This document shows, piece by piece, positions 43,231-51,914 of a stretch of 64,000 nucleotides of DNA. The translations under genes and the position numbers were made by a program. Location: contig NZ_JANGCE010000013.1 in NCBI RefSeq assembly GCF_024462775.1, positions 22,650 to 86,649 on the forward strand. Reading direction: 5' to 3'. Origin of the DNA: Butyricicoccus faecihominis (GTDB lineage Bacteria > Bacillota > Clostridia > Oscillospirales > Butyricicoccaceae). Numbering within the stretch: the first letter of the stretch is position 1; every line of letters starts with the position of its first letter. The notes below the pieces were generated by a model. The model searched no databases. It saw only the letters and a program-made list of their open reading frames with translations, and was not told the origin of the DNA.

Positions 43231-45759
43231 ATGATCGGTTTTGATACGCTATATACAGGGCCCGAAGACTTTGCAGCACTGCTGGACGCGCGGCGCTTTG
43301 ACCGGAATACGGAGTGCCTTGTCAAGATTTTCACCGCCGGAATGGGGAAAAACGAGGCCGTGCGCACGGCGCGGGAGATCAAGCGCTTGCTGCCCCGCGC
43401 GCACCTGATCGGCTCCACCGCCGCGGGCATTGTTTTCTGCGGCAAGCAGTACGAGGGCGCGACCATGGTGCTCATCGAGCGGTACGACCACCTTGCCATC
43501 CATACCGAGGTGTTTTCCTTTGCGGGCAAAACCTCCGCGGCGCTCGCCGCGGAGGTTCACCGCGCCTTTTCCGGCGTGGGCAGCCAGACCGTGCACCTGC
43601 TGTTTTCCGACCGGTACGCCGACGTCCATGCGTTTATCGAAGAGATAAACAGCCTGTCGCCGCTGATCCGTTTGGCGGGCGGCATGGCGGGCGACCTGAT
43701 GCGGGACGGTACGCCCGGCTTTGTGTTTACCGAGCAAGGCGCGCTGGAAAACAGCGCGGTCGCTTTCGCCGTGACCGGCGAGCGGGCGGTCAGCTTTGTC
43801 GGCATCAATACCTCGCAGGAACCGATCAGCCCGGTGTTCACAATCACCGAGACCGACGGCTGCCTGATCCGTACAATCGAGAACGAACCGGCCGACCGGT
43901 GGCTGTTCCGCTACCTTGGCATCGAAGAAATGCGTTCGTTCAGCGATTGGCGAAGCATTGCGGACAACGACCATCTGGTGCGTTTTCCGATCGTACTCGA
44001 GGGGCACGGCGACGCCTCGCGCGTCACCCGGTATGATGAAGACGAAAAATGCCTATCCACCTATTTTAGCAAGCTTCCTGCGGGCACGCGCTTTCGCATC
44101 GGCTACACCGGGCCGTCCAAGTGTGTGCACGACTGCTATGAGCTGTGCCAAAATATCATGAAGCAGCCGGTCGAGCGCATTTTTGTGTACAGCTGCCTGT
44201 TTCGCAAGATGTACATGCAGAATGCCTCCAAATGGGAGCTGCTGCCGCTTGCCGAATACCACGTGTCCGGCGCGTTCGTGATGGGGGAAATCGGGTTCGA
44301 CGGCACGCGGAACGAGCTGTTCAACGGTTCGTGCGTGATCGCGGGAACCGCGGAAAACGAACGCTTTGTCCTGCCGGATATTTCGGTGTTCGACGATCTG
44401 GCCAATATCGAGGACGATTCCGCCATGGTGCGTTTTGCCCTGACCCGGCAGAAGGAGACCATGAGCGCGGAAAACCGCAGCCTGATGGAAGAGCTCATCC
44501 GCCAGCGTCAAGAGGCCGGCCGGCGCCTTTATGTGGACGACCGGTTCAGTCTGCCCAATGTGCTGCAATATAAAGAGGACGATAAGAAGCAAGGCTTTGA
44601 CAAGGTATGCATGATCCGGGTGGAAAATTACGATGTGCTGGTGGCCTATGCGGGCGTCGAAGCGTACATACAAAATTCCAGAGAGATCGTCGACGCGGTA
44701 CTCCAGTTCATGAAGGCGCGCGGCTACGCGGATGACGCCAGCCTGTACAGCGTCAACCAGAATACCTTTTTCCTCGCGGGGAGCGAGGCTGTTTCGGAGG
44801 CGCGTTTCCGCCATATCGTGCAAAAGATATACAAGCATTTCCGTTTCTATAAATCGGAGAAGACCGGCCTGTCGCAGCTGGCCCGGTTTATTCTGGTTCT
44901 AGGGCAGCAAAATCCGCTGGAAAGCGGACTGAACGCCTTGCAGGCGACTAAGGATATCCAGTCCCACTTCCTCGTATGCGACAGCAAGATGGCGCAGGAT
45001 GTATCCTACGCGGAGGAACTGCGCGTGATTGAGCTGCTCAACCGCGCAATCTCGAACGGCGGCGTGGTGCCGTACTATCAGGGGATACGCGATAACCGCG
45101 AAGGGGCGCTGACAAAGTACGAAGCGCTCATGCGCATTGTGGACGAGGACGGGCAGGTGTATGTGCCAGCGGCCTTTATGGAGATCGCAAAAAAGTACCA
45201 CCTCTATTCCTCGCTGAGCCAAATGATGATCGCCAAGGTGCTGGAGGATTTTCAAAACCGGCCGGAAGAGGTCGCGATCAACGTTTCCATGCACGATATT
45301 GTTTCCAAGGAATTTCGGGAATGGTTTTTCGCCCGTTTGCAGCGTTTCCCGCACCCCGACCACCTAACGGTCGAATTTGTGGAAACGGAGGATTGCGTGG
45401 CCTCCGAAGAACTGCGGGAGTTCGTGACAAAGCTGCACGCCGCCGGCAGCAAGCTGGCGATCGATGATTTCGGCACCGGTTATTCCACGCTGGCCGAGGT
45501 CGTCAATATCGAACCTGACTATATCAAGATAGACGGCGGCATCATCCGGGAATTGACCTATAGCCCGAAGAGCATGGTGCTGCTGCGCACGGTGATTTTT
45601 CTGGCCCGTCAGTTGCACATCAAAACGGTGGCGGAATTTGTAGAGACCGAGGAGATTCAGCGCATCGTGAAAAAAAGCGGCGTCGACTACTCGCAGGGCT
45701 ATTTGTTCGCCCAGCCCGTGTCGTTCGCGGAACGTTTTCCGGTACAAACAAGAAAATAA
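43231..45759 (+). CDS. FIST sensor protein with degenerate GGDEF and EAL phosphodiesterase domains
   Basis: 842 residues. FIST-N and FIST-C ligand-sensing domains (about 10-380: LIGSTAAGIVFCG, GSCVIAG-like stretch) precede a coiled linker (390-425), a degenerate GGDEF region (about 430-580, no GGDEF motif), and an EAL domain (about 590-840). EAL catalytic landmarks are intact: KYEALMR, INVSMHD, VEFVETED, DDFGTGYS, YIKIDGG, AEFVETEE and QGYLFA. It should hydrolyse c-di-GMP in response to a small ligand, perhaps an amino acid. No membrane segment. AAAGGA precedes the ATG. Confidence 0.88.
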   Translation: MIGFDTLYTGPEDFAALLDARRFDRNTECLVKIFTAGMGKNEAVRTAREIKRLLPRAHLIGSTAAGIVFCGKQYEGATMVLIERYDHLAIHTEVFSFAGKTSAALAAEVHRAFSGVGSQTVHLLFSDRYADVHAFIEEINSLSPLIRLAGGMAGDLMRDGTPGFVFTEQGALENSAVAFAVTGERAVSFVGINTSQEPISPVFTITETDGCLIRTIENEPADRWLFRYLGIEEMRSFSDWRSIADNDHLVRFPIVLEGHGDASRVTRYDEDEKCLSTYFSKLPAGTRFRIGYTGPSKCVHDCYELCQNIMKQPVERIFVYSCLFRKMYMQNASKWELLPLAEYHVSGAFVMGEIGFDGTRNELFNGSCVIAGTAENERFVLPDISVFDDLANIEDDSAMVRFALTRQKETMSAENRSLMEELIRQRQEAGRRLYVDDRFSLPNVLQYKEDDKKQGFDKVCMIRVENYDVLVAYAGVEAYIQNSREIVDAVLQFMKARGYADDASLYSVNQNTFFLAGSEAVSEARFRHIVQKIYKHFRFYKSEKTGLSQLARFILVLGQQNPLESGLNALQATKDIQSHFLVCDSKMAQDVSYAEELRVIELLNRAISNGGVVPYYQGIRDNREGALTKYEALMRIVDEDGQVYVPAAFMEIAKKYHLYSSLSQMMIAKVLEDFQNRPEEVAINVSMHDIVSKEFREWFFARLQRFPHPDHLTVEFVETEDCVASEELREFVTKLHAAGSKLAIDDFGTGYSTLAEVVNIEPDYIKIDGGIIRELTYSPKSMVLLRTVIFLARQLHIKTVAEFVETEEIQRIVKKSGVDYSQGYLFAQPVSFAERFPVQTRK

Positions 45760-45777
45760 AAAACAGCTTCCGACTAA

Positions 45778-45809
45778 GAACAGCTCCTGCCTAAAAAGCA
45801 GGAGCTGTT
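45778..45809 (+). terminator. Terminator hairpin, first copy of a 32-bp direct repeat
   Basis: CAGCTCCTGC, CTAAAAA, GCAGGAGCTG followed by TT. The full 32 bases recur exactly at 46024-46055. Confidence 0.75.
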
Positions 45810-45830
45810 CAGCTTGTCAAAGAACCTCCA

Positions 45831-45991
45831 CGCGCCGCAGCGCGCATAAAATAGGATTTTGCCGAAAAAGCAAAATCCATAAAATCCGGGAGCATGTATC
45901 TCGGATTTTATACAAACCGACTTCAAGTGTGCCTAAAAGGCGCGCGCAGAAGCCGGAATACTCGATCGAAATGGGGCTTTGTTTCGATCGA
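45831..45991 (-). repeat. Multi-hairpin intergenic element, inverted copy
   Basis: Reverse complement of the arrangement at 17665: TCGATCGAAA...TTTCGATCGA ends (45962-45991), GGCGCGCGC, core GAGATACATGCTCCC inside ATAAAATCC/GGATTTTAT arms (45879-45911), hairpin GGATTTTGC/GCAAAATCC (45854-45878) and CGCGCCGCAGCGCG (45831-45844). Confidence 0.75.
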
Positions 45992-46023
45992 CAGACTGTC
46001 AAAAAATAGTTTTTTGACAGTCT

Positions 46024-46055
46024 GAACAGCTCCTGCCTAAAAAGCAGGAGCTGTT
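46024..46055 (+). terminator. Terminator hairpin, second copy of the 32-bp direct repeat
   Basis: Same hairpin as 45778-45809, here followed by a stronger TTTTTTT run. Confidence 0.75.
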
Positions 46056-46091
46056 TTTTTGCGTTTGGATAGGGGCGGGAGGTGTTTAAAA

Positions 46092-46103
46092 TTTAACGTT
46101 AAA
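46092..46103. promoter_or_regulatory. LacI-type palindrome TTTAACGTTAAA
   Basis: Perfect 12-bp palindrome with a central CpG, typical of LacI-family operators. Lies about 150 bp upstream of the IolE-like operon promoter. Confidence 0.5.
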
Positions 46104-46254
46104 AAATATTCAATCGGTTTTGCGTAGATAGGCTATTGGTGCATTTCAACAATAAATAATATGATATATTTTTCGGTAGCAGGACTTATATGTACATAAT
46201 CAACAATAAAATACGTTAGGAGAAGGCGGAACTGACGTTTTTGCAAAAAGCATA

Positions 46255-46283
46255 TTGACTTTTCTAATGTTATATAATATAGT
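46255..46283 (+). promoter_or_regulatory. Promoter of the IolE-like operon
   Basis: TTGACT (46255-46260), 17 bp, TATAGT (46278-46283). A TATAAT at 46273 is too close to pair with this -35. Confidence 0.6.
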
Positions 46284-46307
46284 TTAAACAACAAATTTAA
46301 CATTAGA
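46263..46307. promoter_or_regulatory. Inverted repeat spanning the promoter
   Basis: TCTAATGTTA (46263-46272) and TAACATTAGA (46298-46307), exact complements bracketing the -10 and start site. Half-sites resemble the TTTAACGTTAAA site. Confidence 0.5.
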
Positions 46308-46324
46308 TATGAGGTGTTTCTACC

Positions 46325-47230
46325 GTGAAAAAACTTTTTGAAAACGTCAAGTTCGGCGCGCATCCGATTTGCTGGTGCAACGACGACATGCTGGATCTCG
46401 GCGATGAATACTCGTTTGAGGATATCGTCGATCAGGCGGCGGAGGCGGGCTTTGTCGGCATTGAGCTGGGCCGCAAATTCCCTAAGAACCCCGAAGTCAT
46501 GAAGACTGAGCTAGGTAAGCGCGGCCTTGTACTGACAAGCGGTTGGTGCGATACCATGTTCGGTTGCCCGGAACTGCGGGATGAATATATGGAGCTGTTT
46601 CAGCAAAAGGCGCGCTTTTTGAAGGACTGCGGCTGCGAGGTCGTCGTCGCGGCGGAGGGCACGGGCTCGAACTGCTGGGACCCGCGCGAGTACCGTGCGA
46701 AAAAGGGCGTGCAAAAGCTGGACGACGCGGGCTGGAAACTGTTTACCGAAGGGCTGAATGAAGCCGGCGCGTTTGTAAAAAGTTTGGGCATGAAGCTGGT
46801 TTACCACGTGCATACCGGTACCTGCTGCGAGACCTATGACGAAACAAAGCGTCTGTGCGACAATACCGATCCCGAATTGGTCTATCTGTTGGCCGATACC
46901 GGCCACCTGCATTACTGCGACGTCGATCTGGAAAAATTCTTTACGGACTTTGCCGACCGTATCGCTTATGTGCATTTAAAGAATATCCGCGAGCTGGTGC
47001 TCGATGTGGTGCGCGATTACAAGATCGATTTCAACTCGTCCGTCAAATGCGGTATCTTCACCGTGCCCGGCGACGGCGGCATGGATTACCGGCCCATCAT
47101 GCAGATCCTTTCCGATAAGGGATACGAGGGCTGGATGATGGTGGAGGCGGAGCAATACCTGCCCAGCCCCAAGACGCTTCACTTTATGAAAATGGCACGC
47201 GAATACCTCAGAGAGATCACGGGCGTGTAA
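46325..47230 (+). CDS. IolE-like sugar isomerase/dehydratase (TIM barrel)
   Basis: 301 residues of the xylose-isomerase-like superfamily, closest in pattern to inosose dehydratase IolE: GAHPICWCNDD at the start, GFVGIELGRKFP, VVAAEGTGSNCWDPREY, YHVHTGTCCETYDE, LLADTGHLHYCDVD, YVHLKNIRE and GWMMVEAEQY. IolE removes water from 2-keto-myo-inositol. The LADTGHLHYCDVD and HVHTGTC segments carry plausible metal ligands. GTG start with AGGTG eight bases upstream. First gene of the operon; substrate might be an inositol or a related keto-sugar. Confidence 0.8.
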   Translation: MKKLFENVKFGAHPICWCNDDMLDLGDEYSFEDIVDQAAEAGFVGIELGRKFPKNPEVMKTELGKRGLVLTSGWCDTMFGCPELRDEYMELFQQKARFLKDCGCEVVVAAEGTGSNCWDPREYRAKKGVQKLDDAGWKLFTEGLNEAGAFVKSLGMKLVYHVHTGTCCETYDETKRLCDNTDPELVYLLADTGHLHYCDVDLEKFFTDFADRIAYVHLKNIRELVLDVVRDYKIDFNSSVKCGIFTVPGDGGMDYRPIMQILSDKGYEGWMMVEAEQYLPSPKTLHFMKMAREYLREITGV

Positions 47231-47276
47231 CAAAGAGCTACCGCCCACGGATGGAAGAAAGGGAGTGCAGCGCAGG

Positions 47277-48788
47277 ATGAGCACAGTGACGGAGCGCAGG
47301 CCTTTGCTGGAGATCACGGGCCTGACCAAGCAGTTTCCGGGCGTATTGGCCTTGGATCATGTCGATCTGACCATTCACGAGGGGGAAATCCACATTCTGC
47401 TCGGGGAAAACGGCGCGGGAAAGTCCACGCTGATCAAGAGTATCATCGGCGTGGTAAAACCGAACGAAGGCTCGCTGATTTGGAAAGGGGAGCCGGTACA
47501 TACCAACAGCATCCGCGAAGCCTACGATCTCGGCATTGCCGTGATGTATCAGGAACTGAGCAATATCCAGTGCCTGAATGTGATTGAAAACATGTTCGTG
47601 GGCAGCGAGATCCTCAAAAACGGCCTGATCGACTGGAAGGAAGAATACCGGCAGGCCAAAGAATACCTGACCAAGGTGGGCAGCACGGTCGATCCCTACA
47701 CCATCTGCGAAAAACTGGGCATGGGCCAAAAGCAGATGGTAGAGATCGCAAAGGCCTTGCAGCGCAAGGCCAAGCTGATTATTATGGACGAACCCACGGC
47801 CTCGCTCAGCCGCCGCGAGATCGACGGCCTGCTGAAACTGATGATGCAGCTCAAAGCCGAGGGCATCTCGATCCTGTTCATCACCCATAAGCTGGACGAG
47901 GCGCAAAAGGTCGGCGATGTGGTGACGGTGCTGAAGGACGGCAAAAAGGTCGGCCAGACGCTTCCGATCGAGCAAGCGGACGAGGAGCAGATCATCCATA
48001 TGATGGTGGGCCGCAGCTTGGAGGAAAAGTATCCCGAGCGCCACGCCGTGATCGGCGACGAGGTGCTCCGCGTGGAGCATTTAAGCGGCGAAAAGTTTCG
48101 AGATATTTCGTTTTCTGTCCACAGCGGCGAGATTCTCGGCGTGTTCGGCCTGATCGGCGCGGGGCGCACCGAGACCATGCGAGGCCTGTTCGGCGCCGAT
48201 CCGCTCAGCGCGGGGCGCATCGAGCTGAACGGCAAGGAAGTGCAGATTCGCAACCCGCGCGAAGCGATCGAGCACGGCGTGGTGCTGATCTCCGAGAATC
48301 GAAAGGAAGAGGGGCTCATCCTCATCCATGACGTGGTGGAAAATGTGACGCTGCCCACGCTGGACAATTTTAAAGGCCCGCTGCGCCTGCTGCGGCGGGA
48401 CAAGCGGGAGCGCAAAACGCTGGAATACGGCGAAAAAATGAAGCTTCGCCCGCTGCATATCCATAAAAACGCAATGAACTTTTCGGGCGGCAACCAACAG
48501 AAGATCGTCATTGAAAAGTGGGTCATGGCCGATGCGCATGTGTATATTTTCGACGAGCCGACCAAGGGCGTCGATGTGGGCGCGAAGGTGGAGATTTACT
48601 CTATCATCAACAAATTAGCCGAGCAGGGCGCGGCGATCATCATGGTCTCTTCGGAGATGCAGGAGATCCTCGGCATGAGCGACAATGTGCTGGTCATGTA
48701 CGAGGGCAGGCAAACCGGTTATGTTCCGCGTTCGGAGGATATGACGCAGGAAAAACTGATGGTGCTTGGAACGGGAGGTAAGATCTAA
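47277..48788 (+). CDS. Sugar ABC transporter ATP-binding protein (RbsA/MglA type)
   Basis: About 503 residues with two fused nucleotide-binding domains, as in RbsA. Domain 1 has Walker A GENGAGKST, signature region LGMGQKQMVEIAKAL and Walker B LIIMDEPTASLS; domain 2 has the degenerate Walker A GLIGAGRTE, signature FSGGNQQKIVIEKWV and YIFDEPTKGVDVGAK. Energises import by the following permease. ATG 47277 is chosen; a GTG at 47265 is possible. Confidence 0.92.
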   Translation: MSTVTERRPLLEITGLTKQFPGVLALDHVDLTIHEGEIHILLGENGAGKSTLIKSIIGVVKPNEGSLIWKGEPVHTNSIREAYDLGIAVMYQELSNIQCLNVIENMFVGSEILKNGLIDWKEEYRQAKEYLTKVGSTVDPYTICEKLGMGQKQMVEIAKALQRKAKLIIMDEPTASLSRREIDGLLKLMMQLKAEGISILFITHKLDEAQKVGDVVTVLKDGKKVGQTLPIEQADEEQIIHMMVGRSLEEKYPERHAVIGDEVLRVEHLSGEKFRDISFSVHSGEILGVFGLIGAGRTETMRGLFGADPLSAGRIELNGKEVQIRNPREAIEHGVVLISENRKEEGLILIHDVVENVTLPTLDNFKGPLRLLRRDKRERKTLEYGEKMKLRPLHIHKNAMNFSGGNQQKIVIEKWVMADAHVYIFDEPTKGVDVGAKVEIYSIINKLAEQGAAIIMVSSEMQEILGMSDNVLVMYEGRQTGYVPRSEDMTQEKLMVLGTGGKI

Positions 48789-49813
48789 TGGACAAGTCGA
48801 CAGCATCTGCCATGGGCGAACCCAAGACGACGCCGGTGCAGAAAGCAAAGGAAATACTCGCGAAAAGCGGTCCGCTGGTCGCGTTGCTGCTGCTCATGCT
48901 CTTTTTGACGATCAAGACCAACAGCTTTTTGACCGTCAATAACTTCATCAACATCATCCGGCAGGCGGCCAGCAGCGCGCTGGTAGCCATCAGTTTGATG
49001 CTGGCCATCCTGACGGGCGGCATCGATCTTTCGGTCGGTTCCACCATGGCGCTCGCCATGGTTGTCATGGGCCGCGCGGTGGAGGCCGGCGTTTCGCCGT
49101 TCCTCTGTATCCTGATTTGTATTTTAACAGGCGCGTTCCTCGGCTGGATCAACGGCATTATCCTGACCAAGCTGCGCCTGCCGCATCCGTTTATTTCGAC
49201 GATGGGCACGCAGAACATTTTCCGCGGCATCTGTCTGCTGCTGACCATGGGCACGCCGATCTCCGGCATGCCGGACATGGTCAAATGGGCGGGCTCGGCC
49301 TATATTGGCCCCATCCCGGTCAGCCTGATCATTGTGCTGGTCATCTATGTGATCTTCGGCGTTTTCTTTTCCAGCAGCAAGCTCGGCCGCCATATTTACG
49401 CGGTCGGCGGCAACCGCGACACGGCGCGGCTGGCCGGTATCAATATCGATTTTACACTGTGCGCGGTCTATACGCTCAGCGGCCTAATGTGCGGCCTTGC
49501 GGGCCTGATCCTTGCCGGACGTGTCGACGCGGTCTATCCAATGGCGGGCGTCACTTGGGAGAATGACGCGATCGCGGCGGTCATCGTCGGCGGCGCCTCG
49601 TTCTTCGGCGGCAAGGGCTCGATCAGCGGCACGTTCGTGGGCGTTCTGCTCATCGCGGTGCTGCGCAACGGCCTGAATCTGCTCGGCATTACGCCCGATA
49701 TGCAGACGGTCATTCTAGGCGGCGTGATCATCCTGTCCGTATTCATCGACGTGGTGAGAAACGGCGGATTCGCTCGTGTGAAAAAGCTAAGCCCCGCAAA
49801 GGCGGCAAAATAA
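48788..49813 (+). CDS. Sugar ABC transporter permease (RbsC type)
   Basis: 341 residues, about ten helices. Landmarks are LAILTGGIDLSVGSTMALA, the EAA-like loop around GGNRDTARLAGIN, and IVGGASFFGGKGSISGTFVG, all typical of BPD-transp-2/RbsC permeases. Start overlaps the upstream stop by one base (TAATG). Forms the transporter with the ATPase before it and the binding protein at 50857. Confidence 0.93.
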   Translation: MDKSTASAMGEPKTTPVQKAKEILAKSGPLVALLLLMLFLTIKTNSFLTVNNFINIIRQAASSALVAISLMLAILTGGIDLSVGSTMALAMVVMGRAVEAGVSPFLCILICILTGAFLGWINGIILTKLRLPHPFISTMGTQNIFRGICLLLTMGTPISGMPDMVKWAGSAYIGPIPVSLIIVLVIYVIFGVFFSSSKLGRHIYAVGGNRDTARLAGINIDFTLCAVYTLSGLMCGLAGLILAGRVDAVYPMAGVTWENDAIAAVIVGGASFFGGKGSISGTFVGVLLIAVLRNGLNLLGITPDMQTVILGGVIILSVFIDVVRNGGFARVKKLSPAKAAK

Positions 49814-49832
49814 TGAAAAGGCGGCGATCAAT

Positions 49833-50822
49833 ATGCTGAAAGCAGCGATTATCGGTTCCGGCGCGATGGGCAGAATCCATGGCGGCATCATAGGCTCCGC
49901 CGGCCGGGCCGAGGTAAAATATGTGTTCGATACCGTGGCGGAGCGGGCGGAAAAGCTCGCCGCGGAGTGGGGAGCGGAGCCGGTCACCGATCTGGACGCG
50001 CTCTGCTCCAAGGAGATCGATCTGGCCTTTGTCTGCGTACCCAATAAGCTGCACGCGCAGGTGGCGGTCCGTCTGCTCTCGGCGGGGATCAACGTGTTTT
50101 CCGAAAAGCCCATGGCGACCAGCGTGCGGGACGCGCAGGCCATGGTGGACGCGGCAAAGGCCGCCGGGAAGCGCCTGTTCGTCGGCCACAACCGCCGGTT
50201 CGCGCCGGTCTATCTGGCGGCGAAGCAGAGCGTGTCGCAGCAAACATACCATCCGCACAATATCAACATCATCCAGAACGACGGCGATATGGGCGGCGAG
50301 GGCTCGATCTGGGCGGCGGATTTTCAAAATCTGGGCGGCTTCCTGTACGATACGACCATCCACTTTCTCGATATGGCCGAATACCTGATGGGCGAGCTGG
50401 AAAGCGTTGCGGCGCTGAGCAAATCGGCCTGCTACCCGGTGGACGATGATTTTGTCATTCAGCTCAAATTCAAAAGCGGCGGCCTAGGCGCGATCACCAC
50501 CTGCGGCCACGCCTCGTGGATCTTCCCGTTCGAGCGGGTGCAGGTCGTGGGCGATCATCAGTCGGTCATCACGGAGGAGCTGGACAGCTACCGCTATTGT
50601 CCGGGCCTGTCCAAGGTGATCGAGGCGAACGAATACACCAAGCTGCCGTTTGAGAAAAAATGGGGCTATTACGCGATGCACCTGCACATGTACGACGCGC
50701 TGGAAAAGGGCCTGCCCGCCCTGAACGACGGTCTGGTCGGTCTGCGCGCCGTCAAACTGGTTGAAGCCTGCCACTGCAGCATTGCTCAGAACGGAGCGGC
50801 GTGCAGGGTAGACTCCATATAA
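49833..50822 (+). CDS. Gfo/Idh/MocA-family NAD(P)-dependent dehydrogenase
   Basis: 329 residues. N-terminal Rossmann fold with GSGAMGRIHGG, then VCVPNKLHAQ and the family's SEKPMATS with the catalytic Lys of the EKP motif; the C-terminal domain has GGFLYDTTIHFLDMAEYLMG. The pattern resembles inositol 2-dehydrogenase (IolG). In an operon with an IolE-like enzyme, oxidation of an inositol-like or sugar substrate to a keto form that the IolE-like protein then dehydrates or isomerises is plausible. Substrate not provable here. Confidence 0.85.
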   Translation: MLKAAIIGSGAMGRIHGGIIGSAGRAEVKYVFDTVAERAEKLAAEWGAEPVTDLDALCSKEIDLAFVCVPNKLHAQVAVRLLSAGINVFSEKPMATSVRDAQAMVDAAKAAGKRLFVGHNRRFAPVYLAAKQSVSQQTYHPHNINIIQNDGDMGGEGSIWAADFQNLGGFLYDTTIHFLDMAEYLMGELESVAALSKSACYPVDDDFVIQLKFKSGGLGAITTCGHASWIFPFERVQVVGDHQSVITEELDSYRYCPGLSKVIEANEYTKLPFEKKWGYYAMHLHMYDALEKGLPALNDGLVGLRAVKLVEACHCSIAQNGAACRVDSI

Positions 50823-50856
50823 ACAGAAAAGCTCAGATGATGAAGGAGGAAGAAAC

Positions 50857-51882
50857 ATGAAAAAGGGCAAAGGCTTACTCTCGATGCTGACGGCATCCGC
50901 GCTGCTGATGGGGGCGCTCGCCGGCTGCGGCGGCGCGCCCGACGCAAAGGGCGAAGCGTCTGCGGATGGCGGTCCGGCTGAGGGCGGAAAGAACGTTTCC
51001 GCGATCCTGATGTCGCTCAACAGCGATTACTGGCATATGATCGAGTCCGGCGTGATCAACGGCGGCTCGGACTTCGGCATGGATGTGACCATCACCGCGC
51101 CCACGAACGAGGCCGATGTCACCGGTCAGATCGCCATGATCGAGGATCAGATCACCGCCGGTGCGAACGGTCTGGTCTTGGCCCCGTGCGATACCAAGGC
51201 CGTGCTGCCCGCGCTGGAAAAGTGCAAGGAAAGCGGCATTCCGGTCGTGCTGATCGATATGGATCTGGACGAGGAGAACCGCGACCTGCGCGCCACCTTT
51301 ATCGGCAGCTCGGAATACGCGGCCGGCGAAATGGTGGGCCAGTACATTGTGGATAATTTTGAACCCTGCAAGATCGCGGTCATTCGCGGCCTCGCCGGTC
51401 TGCCCTCGCACGACGCGCGCGCGGGCGGCATGCGCGACACGGTCACCGCCAAGGGCTTTGAGGTCGTCACCGAGCAGCCCGCGGATTCCGAACGCGGCAA
51501 GGCGGTCAACGTGGCGGAGAACATCATGGAATCCACGCCCGACGTCAAGATCATTTATTGCACCAACGATGAGATGGCGCTCGGCGCGTATCAGGCCGTG
51601 GAAGGCCAGCAGAAGACCGACGATATTTTCATCATCGGCTTTGACGGTTCGCCGGACGCGCTCAAGTCGATCAAGGACGGCAAGCTGGGCGCGAGCCTTG
51701 CGCAGAAGCCGATCGAGATGGGCTTTAAGGGCGTCGAAGCGCTGCAGACCCTGCTGGACGGCGGCACGGTGGACAGCACCATCTATACCTCCACGCAGAT
51801 CGTGGACGCCGCCAACGTCGAGACGTTCGAGGCCGATCTGAACGCACAGATGGAAAAGGCGGCCGCGGCGGCAAAGAAGTAA
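50857..51882 (+). CDS. Sugar-type ABC transporter substrate-binding lipoprotein (RbsB-like)
   Basis: 341 residues. Lipobox LMGALAGC, then a periplasmic-binding-protein fold: NVSAILMSLNSDYWHMI, GLVLAPCDTKAVLPAL, VVLIDMDLDEENRD, IAVIRGLAGLPSHDARAGG and FIIGFDGSPDALKSI. Such proteins bind pentoses, hexoses or inositols. It is encoded after the dehydrogenase gene instead of beside its transporter genes. Ribosome site GAAGGAGG. Confidence 0.92.
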   Translation: MKKGKGLLSMLTASALLMGALAGCGGAPDAKGEASADGGPAEGGKNVSAILMSLNSDYWHMIESGVINGGSDFGMDVTITAPTNEADVTGQIAMIEDQITAGANGLVLAPCDTKAVLPALEKCKESGIPVVLIDMDLDEENRDLRATFIGSSEYAAGEMVGQYIVDNFEPCKIAVIRGLAGLPSHDARAGGMRDTVTAKGFEVVTEQPADSERGKAVNVAENIMESTPDVKIIYCTNDEMALGAYQAVEGQQKTDDIFIIGFDGSPDALKSIKDGKLGASLAQKPIEMGFKGVEALQTLLDGGTVDSTIYTSTQIVDAANVETFEADLNAQMEKAAAAAKK

Positions 51883-51914
51883 CCAGCTTTACAGAGAAAG
51901 GAGCGTTTGACACG

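Larger units (their letters stand above)
45760..46324. other. 565-bp intergenic region: terminators, repeat element, operators
   Basis: In order it holds a terminator hairpin, the inverted copy of the multi-hairpin element, a hairpin TGTCAAAAAA-TAG-TTTTTTGACA (45998-46020), a second copy of the same terminator, an LacI-like palindrome and the promoter of the IolE-like operon. No coding potential was seen. Confidence 0.7.
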
